Source: Cryobacterium melibiosiphilum
Lineage (GTDB): Bacteria; Actinomycetota; Actinomycetes; Actinomycetales; Microbacteriaceae
Length of the DNA: 64,000 nucleotides
NCBI RefSeq assembly: GCF_003602235.1
Contig: NZ_QZVS01000082.1
Coordinates: 47,743-111,742, forward strand
Direction of reading: 5' to 3'
The translations under genes and the position numbers were made by a program. The stretch's first letter is position 1, and every line of letters begins with the position of its first letter. Positions 42,813 through 51,679 of the stretch are shown piece by piece. The notes beneath the pieces are model-generated. The model worked only from the letters and a program-made list of their open reading frames with translations. It had not been told where the DNA came from and searched no databases.

Positions 42813-45800
42813 ATGCGCCTCAAACTGACCCTCGTTCGCCCCACCGGCCCCGCCCACGACATCGTCGTCACGACGGATGCCGCCGCCAACATCTCCGACA
42901 TCGCCGCCACCATCGCGCGCCTCGACCCGCACCAGCAGGCCGCCGGTCGTGCGTCGACTCCGGCCGCGGGGTCCCTCACCCTGCGGGCGACCCTGCCCGG
43001 CCACGCGGAGTCCCTGTTGCTGCCGCCCGACGGCGCGATCGGGGAGGCCTGGATCGGCTCCGGCGCGAGCGTCACCCTCGAAGACGCCGGCGTCTACTAC
43101 TCGCCGGCCGGAACCGGACAGGCACCGACCGTCGCGACACTGCGGGTCACGTCGGGGCCCGAAGCCGGGCGGGAATTCGCGCTGCCGGTGGGAACATCCG
43201 TTCTCGGCCGCGACGTCGACTGCGACATCGTGCTGGGCGACAAGCTCGTCTCCAAACGGCACGTGCGGTTCGAGGTGAACGACGGCGTCGAGGTGATCGA
43301 CCTCGGTTCGGCGAACGGCATCGTCGTCGACGGCGAACTGATCGGCCGGTTTCGCATCGAGTCCACCGCGACGCTGCTGATCGGCGACACCGAGGTCGAG
43401 ATCGAGGTGCTCGCGAGCGCCGCCGCGACCGGCTACACGCCCACCGCCGGGCCGGTCTTCTTCAACCGCTCGCCCATGGTCGAGCGTCGGTACGCCGGCG
43501 AGGTCTTCGCCGCCCCCGAGGCGCCGCCCGAGAAAGACGACAACGGCTTTCCCTACCTCGCCCTGATGGCCCCGGCGGTACTCGGCATCGGCCTCTACGT
43601 CGTGACCCAGCGGTTGTCATCGCTCATGTTCGTATTGCTGTCGCCGCTGCTGCTGATCGGCAACTACTTCACCAACAAGTCCCGCGACAAGAAGAAGCTC
43701 AAGCGCCTGCTCGCCCGCTTCGACGAACGCCTCGCCTCACTCGTCACCCAGCTCGGCCACGAAAAAGTCATCGAACAGACCGTGCGGCTGGCCGAATCGC
43801 CCTCGACCGCCGAAACCCTCGAGCAGGCCCTGCGCCGCGGCCCGATGCTCTGGACCCGCCGGCCCGAACACTGGTCGTTCCTCAACGTGCGCCTCGGCAT
43901 CGGCTCCATGCTCAGCCGCAACACGGTCGACGCCGGCAAGCGCGGCGAAATTCTGCCCGAACTGCGCGCCCGGCTCGACCAGGTCATCAACGACCACCGC
44001 CGGGTCGAGGGCGTGCCCCTCATCGACAACCTCTACGACTCCGGAGCGCTCGGCATCGCCGGCTCCCCGGCATCCGCCGGCGGCTCGCTCAACGCCATTC
44101 TCGTGCAGCTGACCGCCCTGCACTCCCCGGCCGAACTCGTTGTCGCCGCGCTCGTCACCCCGGCCTGGTCGCGCGAGCTCGAATGGCTCAAATGGATGCC
44201 GCACACCTCGTCGCCGCAGAGCCCCCTCACCGGCAGCCACCTGGTCGACGGCGCCGCGAGTGGGGCCGTGCTGCTGTCCCAGCTCGAGGAACTCGTCAGC
44301 CAGCGGCTCGGCGGCAGCGGCCTGAAGGCCACCCGCCGCGGCGCGATGGAGCAGCAGAAGGCGGCGCTCGACCGGGGAGCGGATGTCGGCACCCAGGCCA
44401 CCGAGGCCGGCACCCGCAGCGCGATCCCCGCGATCGTCGTGCTCATCTCCGACGACGTCGGACTCGACCGGGCCCGCCTCGTGCAGCTCGCCGAGACCGC
44501 AGCGGATGCCGGCGTCTTTCCGATCTGGATCGCGGCGAGCGTGCCCGAACTGCCCGCCGCCTGCCGCACCTACCTGCACACGAGCGACGCCACGGCCGAC
44601 GCTGTGGCGACGGCCACCGTCGGGTTCGTGCGCCTCGGCGAGACCATCACCGACGTCGCCACCGAATACGTCGACGCCGCCACCGCGCACGCCTACGCCC
44701 GCCGGATGGCCGCCGTCATCGATGCCGGCGCGCTCGTCGCCGACGCGAGCGACCTGCCCCGCACGGTCTCCCTGGTCACCCTGCTCGGCCACGACCTGGT
44801 CGAATCGAGCGACGCGGTCGTCGACCGGTGGCGGCAGAACGCATCCATTCACAACCGCACCCCCGGTGCCGCGTTCACCGCCCGCCGGGCCGGCAAGCTG
44901 CGCGCCATCATCGGCTCCTCCGGGGTCGACGCGATGCACCTCGACCTGCGCACCCAGGGGCCGCACGCCCTCGTCGGCGGCACCACCGGCGCCGGCAAGA
45001 GCGAGTTCTTGCAGGCCTGGGTGCTCGGCATGGCCGCCGAATACAGCCCTGACCGGGTCAGCTTTCTGTTCGTGGACTACAAGGGCGGCTCCGCGTTCGC
45101 GGACTGCGTGAATCTGCCGCACTGCGTGGGCCTGGTCACCGACCTCAGCCCGCACCTCGTGCGCCGCGCACTGACCAGCCTGCGCGCCGAATTGCACCAC
45201 CGCGAGCACCTGCTCAACCGCAAGAAAGCCAAGGACCTGCTCGAACTCGAGAAACGCGGCGACCCCGAGAGCCCGCCCGCGCTCGTGCTCGTCATCGACG
45301 AGTTCGCCGCCCTCGCGAGCGAGGTGCCCGAGTTCGTCGATGGCGTCGTCGACATCGCCCAGCGTGGCCGGTCGCTCGGCATCCACCTGATCATGGCCAC
45401 CCAGCGGCCGGCCGGCGTGATCAAGGACAACCTGCGCGCCAACACCCCGCTGCGCATCGCGCTGCGGATGGCCGACGAGTCCGACAGCTCCGACGTGATC
45501 GGCACGAAAGACGCGAGCCACTTCGATCCGGGCATCCCCGGCCGCGGCATCGCCAAGACCGGCCCCGGCCGGCTGCAGCAGTTCCAGTCGAGTTACGCCG
45601 GCGGCTGGACCAGCCGCGAACCCGACCGCCCCGGAATCACGGTCGCCGAGCTGCGCTTCGGCGGCGAGGCCCCGTGGGAGGAGCCCAAGGGCGCCGTGGT
45701 CGACGAGGTGCACGACCTGGGGCCCACCGATCAGCAGCGACTCGTGGAACGCATCCGGGGGGCATCCGCCCTCGCCGTGATTCCCGCGCCCCGGCGGCCG

Positions 45801-47378
45801 TGGCTCGACGAGATGGCCGCCGCCTACGACCTCAGCAAACTGCGCCAGCGCACCGACAGCGAACTCCTGATCGGGGTGTCCGATATTCCGCAGCTGCAGC
45901 AGCAGCGCTCGGTCTACTTCTATCCGGATGTCGACGGTCACCTGGTCATCTACGGCACCGGCGGCTCCGGCAAGAGTGCCGCCCTGCGCACCCTGGCCTG
46001 TGCGGCGGCGATCACCCCGCGCGGCGGCCCGGTGCACGTCTACGGCCTCGACTTCGGCGCCGGCAGCCTGCGTATGCTCGAGGCGCTGCCGCACGTGGGC
46101 TCGATCATCTCGGGCGACGACACCGAACGTATCGTGCGGCTGTTCCGCATGCTCAAGGGGCTGCTCGAAGACCGCGGCTCCCGTTTCGCCGACGCCAACG
46201 CGTCGAACATCACCGACTACCGGGCGCAGACCGGGCGCGCCACCGAGCCGCGCATCCTGCTGCTGATCGACGGATTCCCCACCTTCCGCAACGACTGGGA
46301 GGTCACGAGCGGCCGGGCACCCTGGTACAACGTGTTCAAGGACATCCTCAGCGACGGCCGCCAGCTCGGCATCAACGTGGCCTTCACCGCCGACCGGCCC
46401 GGAGCCGTGCCGTCGTCGGTCAGCTCCAACGTGCAGCGGCGCGTGATCCTGCGCCTCGCCGACGACGCCGGTTACAGCATCCTCGATGCGCCCGGCGACA
46501 TCCTCAGCTCCAAGTCGGTGCCGGGCCGGGCAATCGTCGACAACCTCGAAACCCAGGTCGCCGTGCTCGGCGGCTCCCGGTCGGTCAGCGACCAGTCCGC
46601 CGCGGTCAAGCAGCTCGCGAGCGCCATGCGGCGCGCCGGCGCCGGCACCGCGGCCGCGCCCGCCATCGGGGCCATGCCCAAGGAGTATTCCGCGGCCGAG
46701 CTGCCGGCTGCGCTGGGCACGAACCCGGTGCTCGGCATCGCCGAGGACACCCTCGGGCCCCTCGGCTTCGACCCGACCGGCGTGTTCCTGCTTGCCGGGC
46801 CGCCGGCGAGCGGGCGCACCACGGCGCTCACCGGGCTGCACCGGTCGCTGCTGCGGTTCGACCCGGCCATGCGGCTGTATTACATCGGCATCGCGCGCTC
46901 GAGCGTCGCCGCCCTGCCCACCTGGGCCGGCCGGGCCGTGACCGTCGAGGAGGCCGTCGCGTTGGCGAAAGACCTCGCCGCTGCGGTCACCGACCCCGAC
47001 ACCGAAGGCCGCATCGGCATCTTCATCGAGAGCATCGCCGAGTTTTTGCAGTCCCCGGCGGATGCCCCGCTCGTGCAGCTGATCAAGGACGTCAAGCGCA
47101 GCGACCACCTGCTCGTGGCCGAGGGGGAGACCGGCAGCTGGAGTTCGAGCTGGCCGCTCATGACCGAGGTGAAGACCGGCCGTCGCGGCCTCCTGCTGCA
47201 GCCGGACAGCATGGAGGGCGACCTGATCCTCAAGACCCCGCTGCCGCGCATCAACCGCGCCGAATTCCCCACCGGCCGCGGCATGTACGTGGCGCGCGGC
47301 AAGAGCGTGCGGGTGCAGCTCGGCCTGGTCGACGGCGAGCCCGTGGCCGCCATCGCGGCGAGCGGGGTGCTCGCATGA
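42813..47378 (+). CDS. Type VII secretion ATPase, EssC/EccC type, with N-terminal FHA domain
   Basis: 1521 residues. Residues ~1-100 beta-rich; ~108-190 an FHA domain (FALPVGTSVLGRDVDCDIVLGDKLVSKRHVRF, then GSANGIVVDG). Two membrane spans at ~247-285. Then FtsK/SpoIIIE ATPase domains: D1 with GTTGAGKSE (residue 723) and LVLVIDEFAALA, D2 with GTGGSGKS (~1048) and ILLLIDGF, and D3 with degenerate GPPASGRTT (~1329, Arg for the Walker Lys). This is the plan of Firmicutes EssC (FHA-TM-ATPases) rather than mycobacterial EccC, which has no FHA. It should drive export of WXG100-type substrates. It overlaps the next gene by 4 bases. Confidence 0.93.
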   Translation: MRLKLTLVRPTGPAHDIVVTTDAAANISDIAATIARLDPHQQAAGRASTPAAGSLTLRATLPGHAESLLLPPDGAIGEAWIGSGASVTLEDAGVYYSPAGTGQAPTVATLRVTSGPEAGREFALPVGTSVLGRDVDCDIVLGDKLVSKRHVRFEVNDGVEVIDLGSANGIVVDGELIGRFRIESTATLLIGDTEVEIEVLASAAATGYTPTAGPVFFNRSPMVERRYAGEVFAAPEAPPEKDDNGFPYLALMAPAVLGIGLYVVTQRLSSLMFVLLSPLLLIGNYFTNKSRDKKKLKRLLARFDERLASLVTQLGHEKVIEQTVRLAESPSTAETLEQALRRGPMLWTRRPEHWSFLNVRLGIGSMLSRNTVDAGKRGEILPELRARLDQVINDHRRVEGVPLIDNLYDSGALGIAGSPASAGGSLNAILVQLTALHSPAELVVAALVTPAWSRELEWLKWMPHTSSPQSPLTGSHLVDGAASGAVLLSQLEELVSQRLGGSGLKATRRGAMEQQKAALDRGADVGTQATEAGTRSAIPAIVVLISDDVGLDRARLVQLAETAADAGVFPIWIAASVPELPAACRTYLHTSDATADAVATATVGFVRLGETITDVATEYVDAATAHAYARRMAAVIDAGALVADASDLPRTVSLVTLLGHDLVESSDAVVDRWRQNASIHNRTPGAAFTARRAGKLRAIIGSSGVDAMHLDLRTQGPHALVGGTTGAGKSEFLQAWVLGMAAEYSPDRVSFLFVDYKGGSAFADCVNLPHCVGLVTDLSPHLVRRALTSLRAELHHREHLLNRKKAKDLLELEKRGDPESPPALVLVIDEFAALASEVPEFVDGVVDIAQRGRSLGIHLIMATQRPAGVIKDNLRANTPLRIALRMADESDSSDVIGTKDASHFDPGIPGRGIAKTGPGRLQQFQSSYAGGWTSREPDRPGITVAELRFGGEAPWEEPKGAVVDEVHDLGPTDQQRLVERIRGASALAVIPAPRRPWLDEMAAAYDLSKLRQRTDSELLIGVSDIPQLQQQRSVYFYPDVDGHLVIYGTGGSGKSAALRTLACAAAITPRGGPVHVYGLDFGAGSLRMLEALPHVGSIISGDDTERIVRLFRMLKGLLEDRGSRFADANASNITDYRAQTGRATEPRILLLIDGFPTFRNDWEVTSGRAPWYNVFKDILSDGRQLGINVAFTADRPGAVPSSVSSNVQRRVILRLADDAGYSILDAPGDILSSKSVPGRAIVDNLETQVAVLGGSRSVSDQSAAVKQLASAMRRAGAGTAAAPAIGAMPKEYSAAELPAALGTNPVLGIAEDTLGPLGFDPTGVFLLAGPPASGRTTALTGLHRSLLRFDPAMRLYYIGIARSSVAALPTWAGRAVTVEEAVALAKDLAAAVTDPDTEGRIGIFIESIAEFLQSPADAPLVQLIKDVKRSDHLLVAEGETGSWSSSWPLMTEVKTGRRGLLLQPDSMEGDLILKTPLPRINRAEFPTGRGMYVARGKSVRVQLGLVDGEPVAAIAASGVLA

Positions 47379-48250
47379 GCCGCGTCGCGCCGAGCAAGCC
47401 CACCCCGACAATTTCGCCCCTCATCGGGCGCATCACGATGATCGTCGGGTGGGTCCTGCTCCTGGTATCGGGCTGCGTCTTCGGGTACATGCTGTTCATC
47501 GCCGTGACCGATCCGGCCCAGGCCGACGTCTGGATGAACGAATCCCTCCAACGCACCCGTGGTCGCGAGCGCATGGCCCCCAACGCCACCGGCCCGATCG
47601 TCTTCATTGCCATCATGTTCTTCCTCGGGGCTACGTGCGTGGGCATCGCGGATATCGCCCGGCGGCACACGAGCCCGGCATCCATCGCCGCGTCCTCGGA
47701 GTTCCACAACGTCGAGAGCGTGCGCCACGGCCTCCGGCCCATTTCCCCGTGGTGGCAGCTGCTCTGGCTGGTGCTGCTGCTGGTCGCCTTCGTCGGCATC
47801 CTTCCGGTGCAGTTCTCGGTCGGGCTGCTCTCACCCGCGCAGGCCGACGAGCGCACGGAGATGCTGATCTTCCTGCTGCTGTTCGGGCCCGGCGTCCTGG
47901 CGGCCGGCGGCGCGGCGGTCGTGTTCGTCTCGCTCATCAAGAAACTCAGTTTTCCGGCCCAGGAACGCCGGCGCGACGCCCGCGCCGCCGAGTCACGGCG
48001 GGTGCCGCAGCGCGGCGCCGTACACACCTTTCTCTACCTCTGGCGCGGTGACCTCTGGTTCGCCGGATTCGGCGGCACCCTGATCGGCATCAGCGCCTGG
48101 CCGTACTTCAGCGATGGCGTGGGCATCGGCCATTTCCTGGTCTTCAGCGGGGTGTGCTGGCTCGTGCTCGGCGTCGTCGCCGCCCTGCAGTTCTGGCGCA
48201 CCGGCGAGAACCTCAATGAGGCCGTGATCGGCCGCAAGGGCCGCTCCTAG
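47375..48250 (+). CDS. Multi-span membrane protein, paralogue family member 1
   Basis: 291 residues, about six membrane spans (ITMIVGWVLLLVSGCVFGYML; IVFIAIMFFLGATCVGIADI; LLWLVLLLVAFVGILPVQFSVGL; FLLLFGPGVLAAGGAAVVFVSLI; FAGFGGTLIGISAWPYF; FLVFSGVCWLVLGVVAAL). The block FLYLWRGDLWFAGFGGTLIG...FWRTGENLNEA matches the proteins at 51676 and 52571. ATGA overlap with the ATPase gene strongly suggests that it works with it, possibly as a channel part replacing EccB/D/E or EsaA/EssA/EssB; this is inference. Confidence 0.8.
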   Translation: MSRVAPSKPTPTISPLIGRITMIVGWVLLLVSGCVFGYMLFIAVTDPAQADVWMNESLQRTRGRERMAPNATGPIVFIAIMFFLGATCVGIADIARRHTSPASIAASSEFHNVESVRHGLRPISPWWQLLWLVLLLVAFVGILPVQFSVGLLSPAQADERTEMLIFLLLFGPGVLAAGGAAVVFVSLIKKLSFPAQERRRDARAAESRRVPQRGAVHTFLYLWRGDLWFAGFGGTLIGISAWPYFSDGVGIGHFLVFSGVCWLVLGVVAALQFWRTGENLNEAVIGRKGRS

Positions 48251-48273
48251 CGATCCGGGCGACGGAGGCGGGC

Positions 48274-48291
48274 ATGGGTACCCGTACCCAT
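48274..48291. promoter_or_regulatory. Perfect palindrome ATGGGTAC-CC-GTACCCAT upstream of the WXG100 gene
   Basis: 8-bp arms with a 2-base spacer, in the 121-base gap before the WXG100 start. Typical size and symmetry of a dimeric repressor site. It may control the secreted-substrate genes separately from the ATPase gene. Confidence 0.5.
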
Positions 48292-48371
48292 AGGTAAAGC
48301 GGTAGACGCCAAGTACGGTTAGTGATAGTTGATGCTCACACAGGGGGTCACACAAGGTTTGGGAGCATCTC

Positions 48372-48668
48372 ATGGCGAATGTCAACGTGACCTACGGCGA
48401 AATGACGGATGCCGCCGGGCGTCTGAGCACGGGCAAGGAAGAGCTGGTCAGCAAGCTCGTCGAACTGCAGACCCTCGTGAACAACCTCGTCGGCAACGGC
48501 TTCATCACCGACCAGGCCTCCGGCGCGTTCCAGGTCTCCTACGAGACCTTCACCCGCGGCACGACCGAAGCGGTCAACGGCCTCGAAGGCATGTCCTCGT
48601 TCCTCACCCAGGCGGCCACCGCCCTCGAGCAGGTTGATACCGAGCTCGGCAACGCCATCCGCGGCTAA
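48372..48668 (+). CDS. WXG100/ESAT-6-like protein
   Basis: 98 residues, all-helical hairpin, the usual WXG100 length. Helix 1 to ~residue 42, turn VGNGFITDQASGAF where the WXG turn should be (NGF in place of W-x-G), helix 2 with SYETFTRGTTEAVNGLEGMSSFLTQAATALEQVDTELG. No signal peptide. WXG100 proteins leave as dimers through the T7SS and activate the ATPase. GGGAG lies 8 bases before the ATG. First gene after the palindrome. Confidence 0.9.
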   Translation: MANVNVTYGEMTDAAGRLSTGKEELVSKLVELQTLVNNLVGNGFITDQASGAFQVSYETFTRGTTEAVNGLEGMSSFLTQAATALEQVDTELGNAIRG

Positions 48669-48756
48669 CCGCTTCGACAGCGGCCGCCCCGGCAGGTGCC
48701 GGGGCGGCGCATCCACTCGTGCCCGCACGAGCTGACATCCCCGGAAAGGGACCCTC

Positions 48757-49062
48757 ATGGCCGACCTCAAGGTCAGCACCGCGATTCTGGAACTGGTCGG
48801 CACGGACCTGGCTTCGATCCTCACCGAGTTCGAGAGTGCCGAGGGCATCGCCGCTTCGGTCGCCGGCGCAACCGGCCACCGCGAGCTGGAGGAACGCGTG
48901 GTCGATTTCGCGGGCTCGTGGGACGACAAACGAGCCGACATGATCGAGCAGATCACCGCACTGGTCGGCCAGATCACGGCGATCAGCGACGCCTTTCTGC
49001 AGGTGGACTCCGAGCTCGCGCAGGCCCTGGATGCCTCCGAGCAGACCACCGTCGCGCGCTAG
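48757..49062 (+). CDS. 101-residue helical protein, effector-partner-like, copy 1
   Basis: 101 residues, helical, no signal peptide. Core motif RVVDFAGSWDDKRADMIEQI is almost the same as RVQDFANQWNDKRAGMVERL of the protein at 53428, which has the same length. Each of the two lies directly upstream of a large effector-like protein. This matches the genetic habit of small helical partners of LXG-type T7SS effectors. GGAAAGGG before the ATG. Confidence 0.78.
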   Translation: MADLKVSTAILELVGTDLASILTEFESAEGIAASVAGATGHRELEERVVDFAGSWDDKRADMIEQITALVGQITAISDAFLQVDSELAQALDASEQTTVAR

Positions 49063-49140
49063 ACTCACGCGCCGCGACCCGCGCATCCAGACATTCGCAC
49101 TTTTCGCACCGAGACTGACGTAACGAGACCGGGGACACAC

Positions 49141-50364
49141 GTGTACGACAGGGAATTCGAGCCGTTGCCGGGGGACTCCGGTCTGCTGGCCACCAAGTCC
49201 GCCGACTACCTGCGCATGGCCGACGCCATCAGCCGCGCCACCGCCTCGCTGCGCGTCGTCGCCGACACCAGCGAAATGCAGAGCTCGGCCGTATCCGCGG
49301 TGCGTGAGAACGCCACCAAGGTCGCCGACAGCATCGCGCAGGCCGAAGAGCGGTACCGAGCGGCGGCATTCGCTCTCTCGACCTACTCCGGGTCGCTGAG
49401 CGACGCCCAGGGCGACGCCCAACGGGCCATCACGAGCATCGGCAGCGCCCAGAGCGAGTACGCGACGGCCCAGAACCGGGCCGACACCGCCGCGGAGACC
49501 GCCACCGAGGCGACTCCGGAACAGGCCGCCAACCAGGTGACGGCCACCGGGCTGGCGACGGATGCCGCAGACAAGCTCCTGGGGATCGCCGCCGCGGAGC
49601 GCGCCTGGCGGGCCGCGAGCGACGCCAAAGACCTCGCGGCCCGCACCGCCGCTGAGGCTATCCACAGCGTCGTCAAGGACAGCGGCCTCAACGACGGCTG
49701 GTGGGATAACTGGGGCTCCGACCTGCTCAAGATCTTCCGGGCGATCTGTGACATCGCCGGAATCCTGGCGATCTTCCTGTCCTGGGTGCCGATTCTCGGG
49801 CCGGTACTCGTGGTGCTGGCCGCCGTCGGCGCGCTGATCAATATCATCGAGGCCACCATCAACGTGGTCACCGGCGAAGGAACCTGGACCGATCTCATCG
49901 TCGCCGTCGCCCTCGGCGTGGTCGCCTGCTTCGGCGGAAAGATTCTCGGACAGTTCACCAGGATGGCCCGGGCGAAGGGGGCCGTGAACGCGAACGCCCT
50001 CTCGCACACCACCGGGATCTCTCGGGCGGCGCTGCAGGGCCGCCCGCCGGCCGGACAGTACCTGAACCTGGCCTCCGCGCGCGTCGTGACCCGCAACCCG
50101 CCGTCGTTCCGCTCGAACTTCAGCGACCCGTTCGGAATCATGTCGGCCGGCCAGGGCGCCTCCGGTTCCGTGCTCTCCATCCTGCGCCGGGGCGTGGGCA
50201 TCACCGACGACCTGGTCCCGGTGATGCGCATGGGCGCCAACGGCGTGCAGCCGATCTCGGCCGGCACCAAGGCGATCGTCGGAACCGGCCAAACGGTCGT
50301 GACCGGGGAGATCGTCTATTCCAACGGCGTCAGCCACGTCGTCGAGTCGGTGAACGCGCGGTGA
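49141..50364 (+). CDS. Effector-like T7SS substrate candidate 1
   Basis: 407 residues. The N-terminal ~185 residues are helical and match the protein at 53708 (QAEERYRAAAFAL, AQRAITSIGSAQ, HSVVKDSGLNDGWWDNWG). Then hydrophobic stretches (AILAIFLSWVPILGPVLVVLAAVGALINIIEA; LIVAVALGVVACFGG), and a C-terminal ~130 residues of unknown fold (ending GETVYSNG-like EIVYSNGVSHVVESVNAR) unrelated by eye to the lipase-like end of 53708. No signal peptide. The shared N-terminus and different C-terminus suggest a polymorphic secreted toxin or effector. GTG start; the stop overlaps the next gene by 4 bases. Confidence 0.78.
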   Translation: MYDREFEPLPGDSGLLATKSADYLRMADAISRATASLRVVADTSEMQSSAVSAVRENATKVADSIAQAEERYRAAAFALSTYSGSLSDAQGDAQRAITSIGSAQSEYATAQNRADTAAETATEATPEQAANQVTATGLATDAADKLLGIAAAERAWRAASDAKDLAARTAAEAIHSVVKDSGLNDGWWDNWGSDLLKIFRAICDIAGILAIFLSWVPILGPVLVVLAAVGALINIIEATINVVTGEGTWTDLIVAVALGVVACFGGKILGQFTRMARAKGAVNANALSHTTGISRAALQGRPPAGQYLNLASARVVTRNPPSFRSNFSDPFGIMSAGQGASGSVLSILRRGVGITDDLVPVMRMGANGVQPISAGTKAIVGTGQTVVTGEIVYSNGVSHVVESVNAR

Positions 50365-51041
50365 CCACGCCGGTGAACACCCAGGGCGCAGCGCGGCTCA
50401 GCGACATCGTCGCCTTCGACATCGACCTGCCCGAAGGCTGGTACCCGATGCCGTTGCGCGCCGAGCCGAGCGCGGATGCCTGGCCCGCCGACTTCGCCGA
50501 GCGGCTCGCATCCGAACCGGCAGCGGGCGCGCGGCTGCGCGAACAGCTCGCAGCCCTGCAGCTACGCTTACGGTCAATGGGTGACCCCTACCTGACCGCT
50601 GCCGTGTACATTCCGGCGCCAGAATCGGGCCAGGCGAGCTGTGTGCTCGGCTTCAAAGCCCTGCCGCTCACCGAGGTGGGTTCCCCGAACGAGTTTCAGG
50701 CGTCGCTCGAGAACGATGCCGCCGTGCAGCTGCCCGGACGCCGGGTGCGCGACGTGCTCGCGTGGGCCGGCGATACCGCCCTCGGCCCGCTGGTCGGCGC
50801 CAACAACCTGATCGAACACCGCAACCCCGGCGACGCCGAGGGCGCGATCGAGGAGCGCACAATTTTCGGCCTCTACCCGGTCGGGGCGGCCCAGATGGTG
50901 CAGTTCATCTTCTCGACCCACGACCTGGCGGCTTTCGAGAACATGTCGCAGCAGACCCAGGACCTGGTGCAGACCCTGCAGGTGACGCTGGGCCCGCCCG
51001 TAGAGCTGGGCCCTCCCGCACAGCTGGGGGAGCCCGCATGA
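50361..51041 (+). CDS. LPxxW-type accessory protein, paralogue 1
   Basis: 226 residues, soluble, no signal peptide. Begins with IDLPEGWYPMPL, followed by helices (AGARLREQLAALQLRLRSMG), beta strands, and a C-terminal FIFSTHDLAAFENMSQQTQDLVQTLQ. The plan matches 51038 (LPGTWAQIPL) and 56411 (FPGTWWQIPL). The fold may be PsbP/Mog1-like (strand-P-x-x-W), which is a guess. ATGA overlap with the next gene. A chaperone or machine-associated role is plausible from position only. Confidence 0.75.
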   Translation: MTTPVNTQGAARLSDIVAFDIDLPEGWYPMPLRAEPSADAWPADFAERLASEPAAGARLREQLAALQLRLRSMGDPYLTAAVYIPAPESGQASCVLGFKALPLTEVGSPNEFQASLENDAAVQLPGRRVRDVLAWAGDTALGPLVGANNLIEHRNPGDAEGAIEERTIFGLYPVGAAQMVQFIFSTHDLAAFENMSQQTQDLVQTLQVTLGPPVELGPPAQLGEPA

Positions 51042-51679
51042 CCCGCCAGATCGCTGTCGCCGACTACTCGATCGTGCTGCCGGGCACGTGGGCGCAGATT
51101 CCGCTGGCCAGCCGCGAGGCGGCATCCGCTCGCATCAGCGCGCTCGTGAAACGGCAGGTGGGCATGAACGACCGCCTCGCCCGGCACCGCCGCGACGTGC
51201 GCGACCAACTGCTCGACGCGGCGCTGCAGGCCCAGGCCGCGCACGCGGTGTCCTTCGCCATCTCGCTCGAGCTCGCGCCCGGGGTTCCGTTTCCCGCCTC
51301 GATGCTGGGCAGCCGGGCGAGCTGGCCGCCGCAGGCAGCGGATGCCGCCACCGCCGGTGACCGCGCCGCCACCGATGCCCGGCTGCGCGGTGCCTTCCCG
51401 GGGGCTGCGTTCCTGGCCGGCGGCGGCGGCCTCGTCGCTCGTCAGGCCGGGCGCGGGTCTCGGGCCTGGGGTGAGGCGACCACCCAGTCGCTGTCACTGG
51501 ACTACTGGCTGCCGGTTCCCGACGGTTCCGGGCTGCTGCAATTCACGATTTCCGCACCGATGGTCGAAGGGTACGAACTGTTCACCGAACTTTTTGACAC
51601 GATTGTGGCCACCGTGCGCTGGGAGGCCGCCGCTCCCGTCGGCAGTGCGGCCACCGTTCGTCCGAAGGAAGGGGCATGA
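51038..51679 (+). CDS. LPxxW-type accessory protein, paralogue 2
   Basis: 213 residues from ATG 51038. IVLPGTWAQIPLASREAASARISALVKRQVGMNDRLARHRRDVRDQL, then FAISLELAPGVPFPASML and a C-terminal LSLDYWLPVPDGSGLLQFTISAPMVEGYELFTELFDTIVATVRWE. It aligns with 56411 over its whole length (EFWMTVPGQKRVVLLVFTSPAAELVQPLLNLFGAIVASARWP). Overlaps both neighbours by 4 bases, so it is part of one tight operon. Confidence 0.77.
   Translation: MTRQIAVADYSIVLPGTWAQIPLASREAASARISALVKRQVGMNDRLARHRRDVRDQLLDAALQAQAAHAVSFAISLELAPGVPFPASMLGSRASWPPQAADAATAGDRAATDARLRGAFPGAAFLAGGGGLVARQAGRGSRAWGEATTQSLSLDYWLPVPDGSGLLQFTISAPMVEGYELFTELFDTIVATVRWEAAAPVGSAATVRPKEGA

Noticed and set aside
42813-47378. The large FtsK-type ATPase as a DNA translocase
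   Set aside because: It has an FHA domain, three tandem ATPase domains and WXG100 neighbours, and no gamma DNA-reading domain.
43737-47411. 1224-residue open frame on the minus strand
   Set aside because: Antisense shadow of the EssC/EccC-type ATPase gene; no recognisable domain, and the sense frame has all expected motifs.
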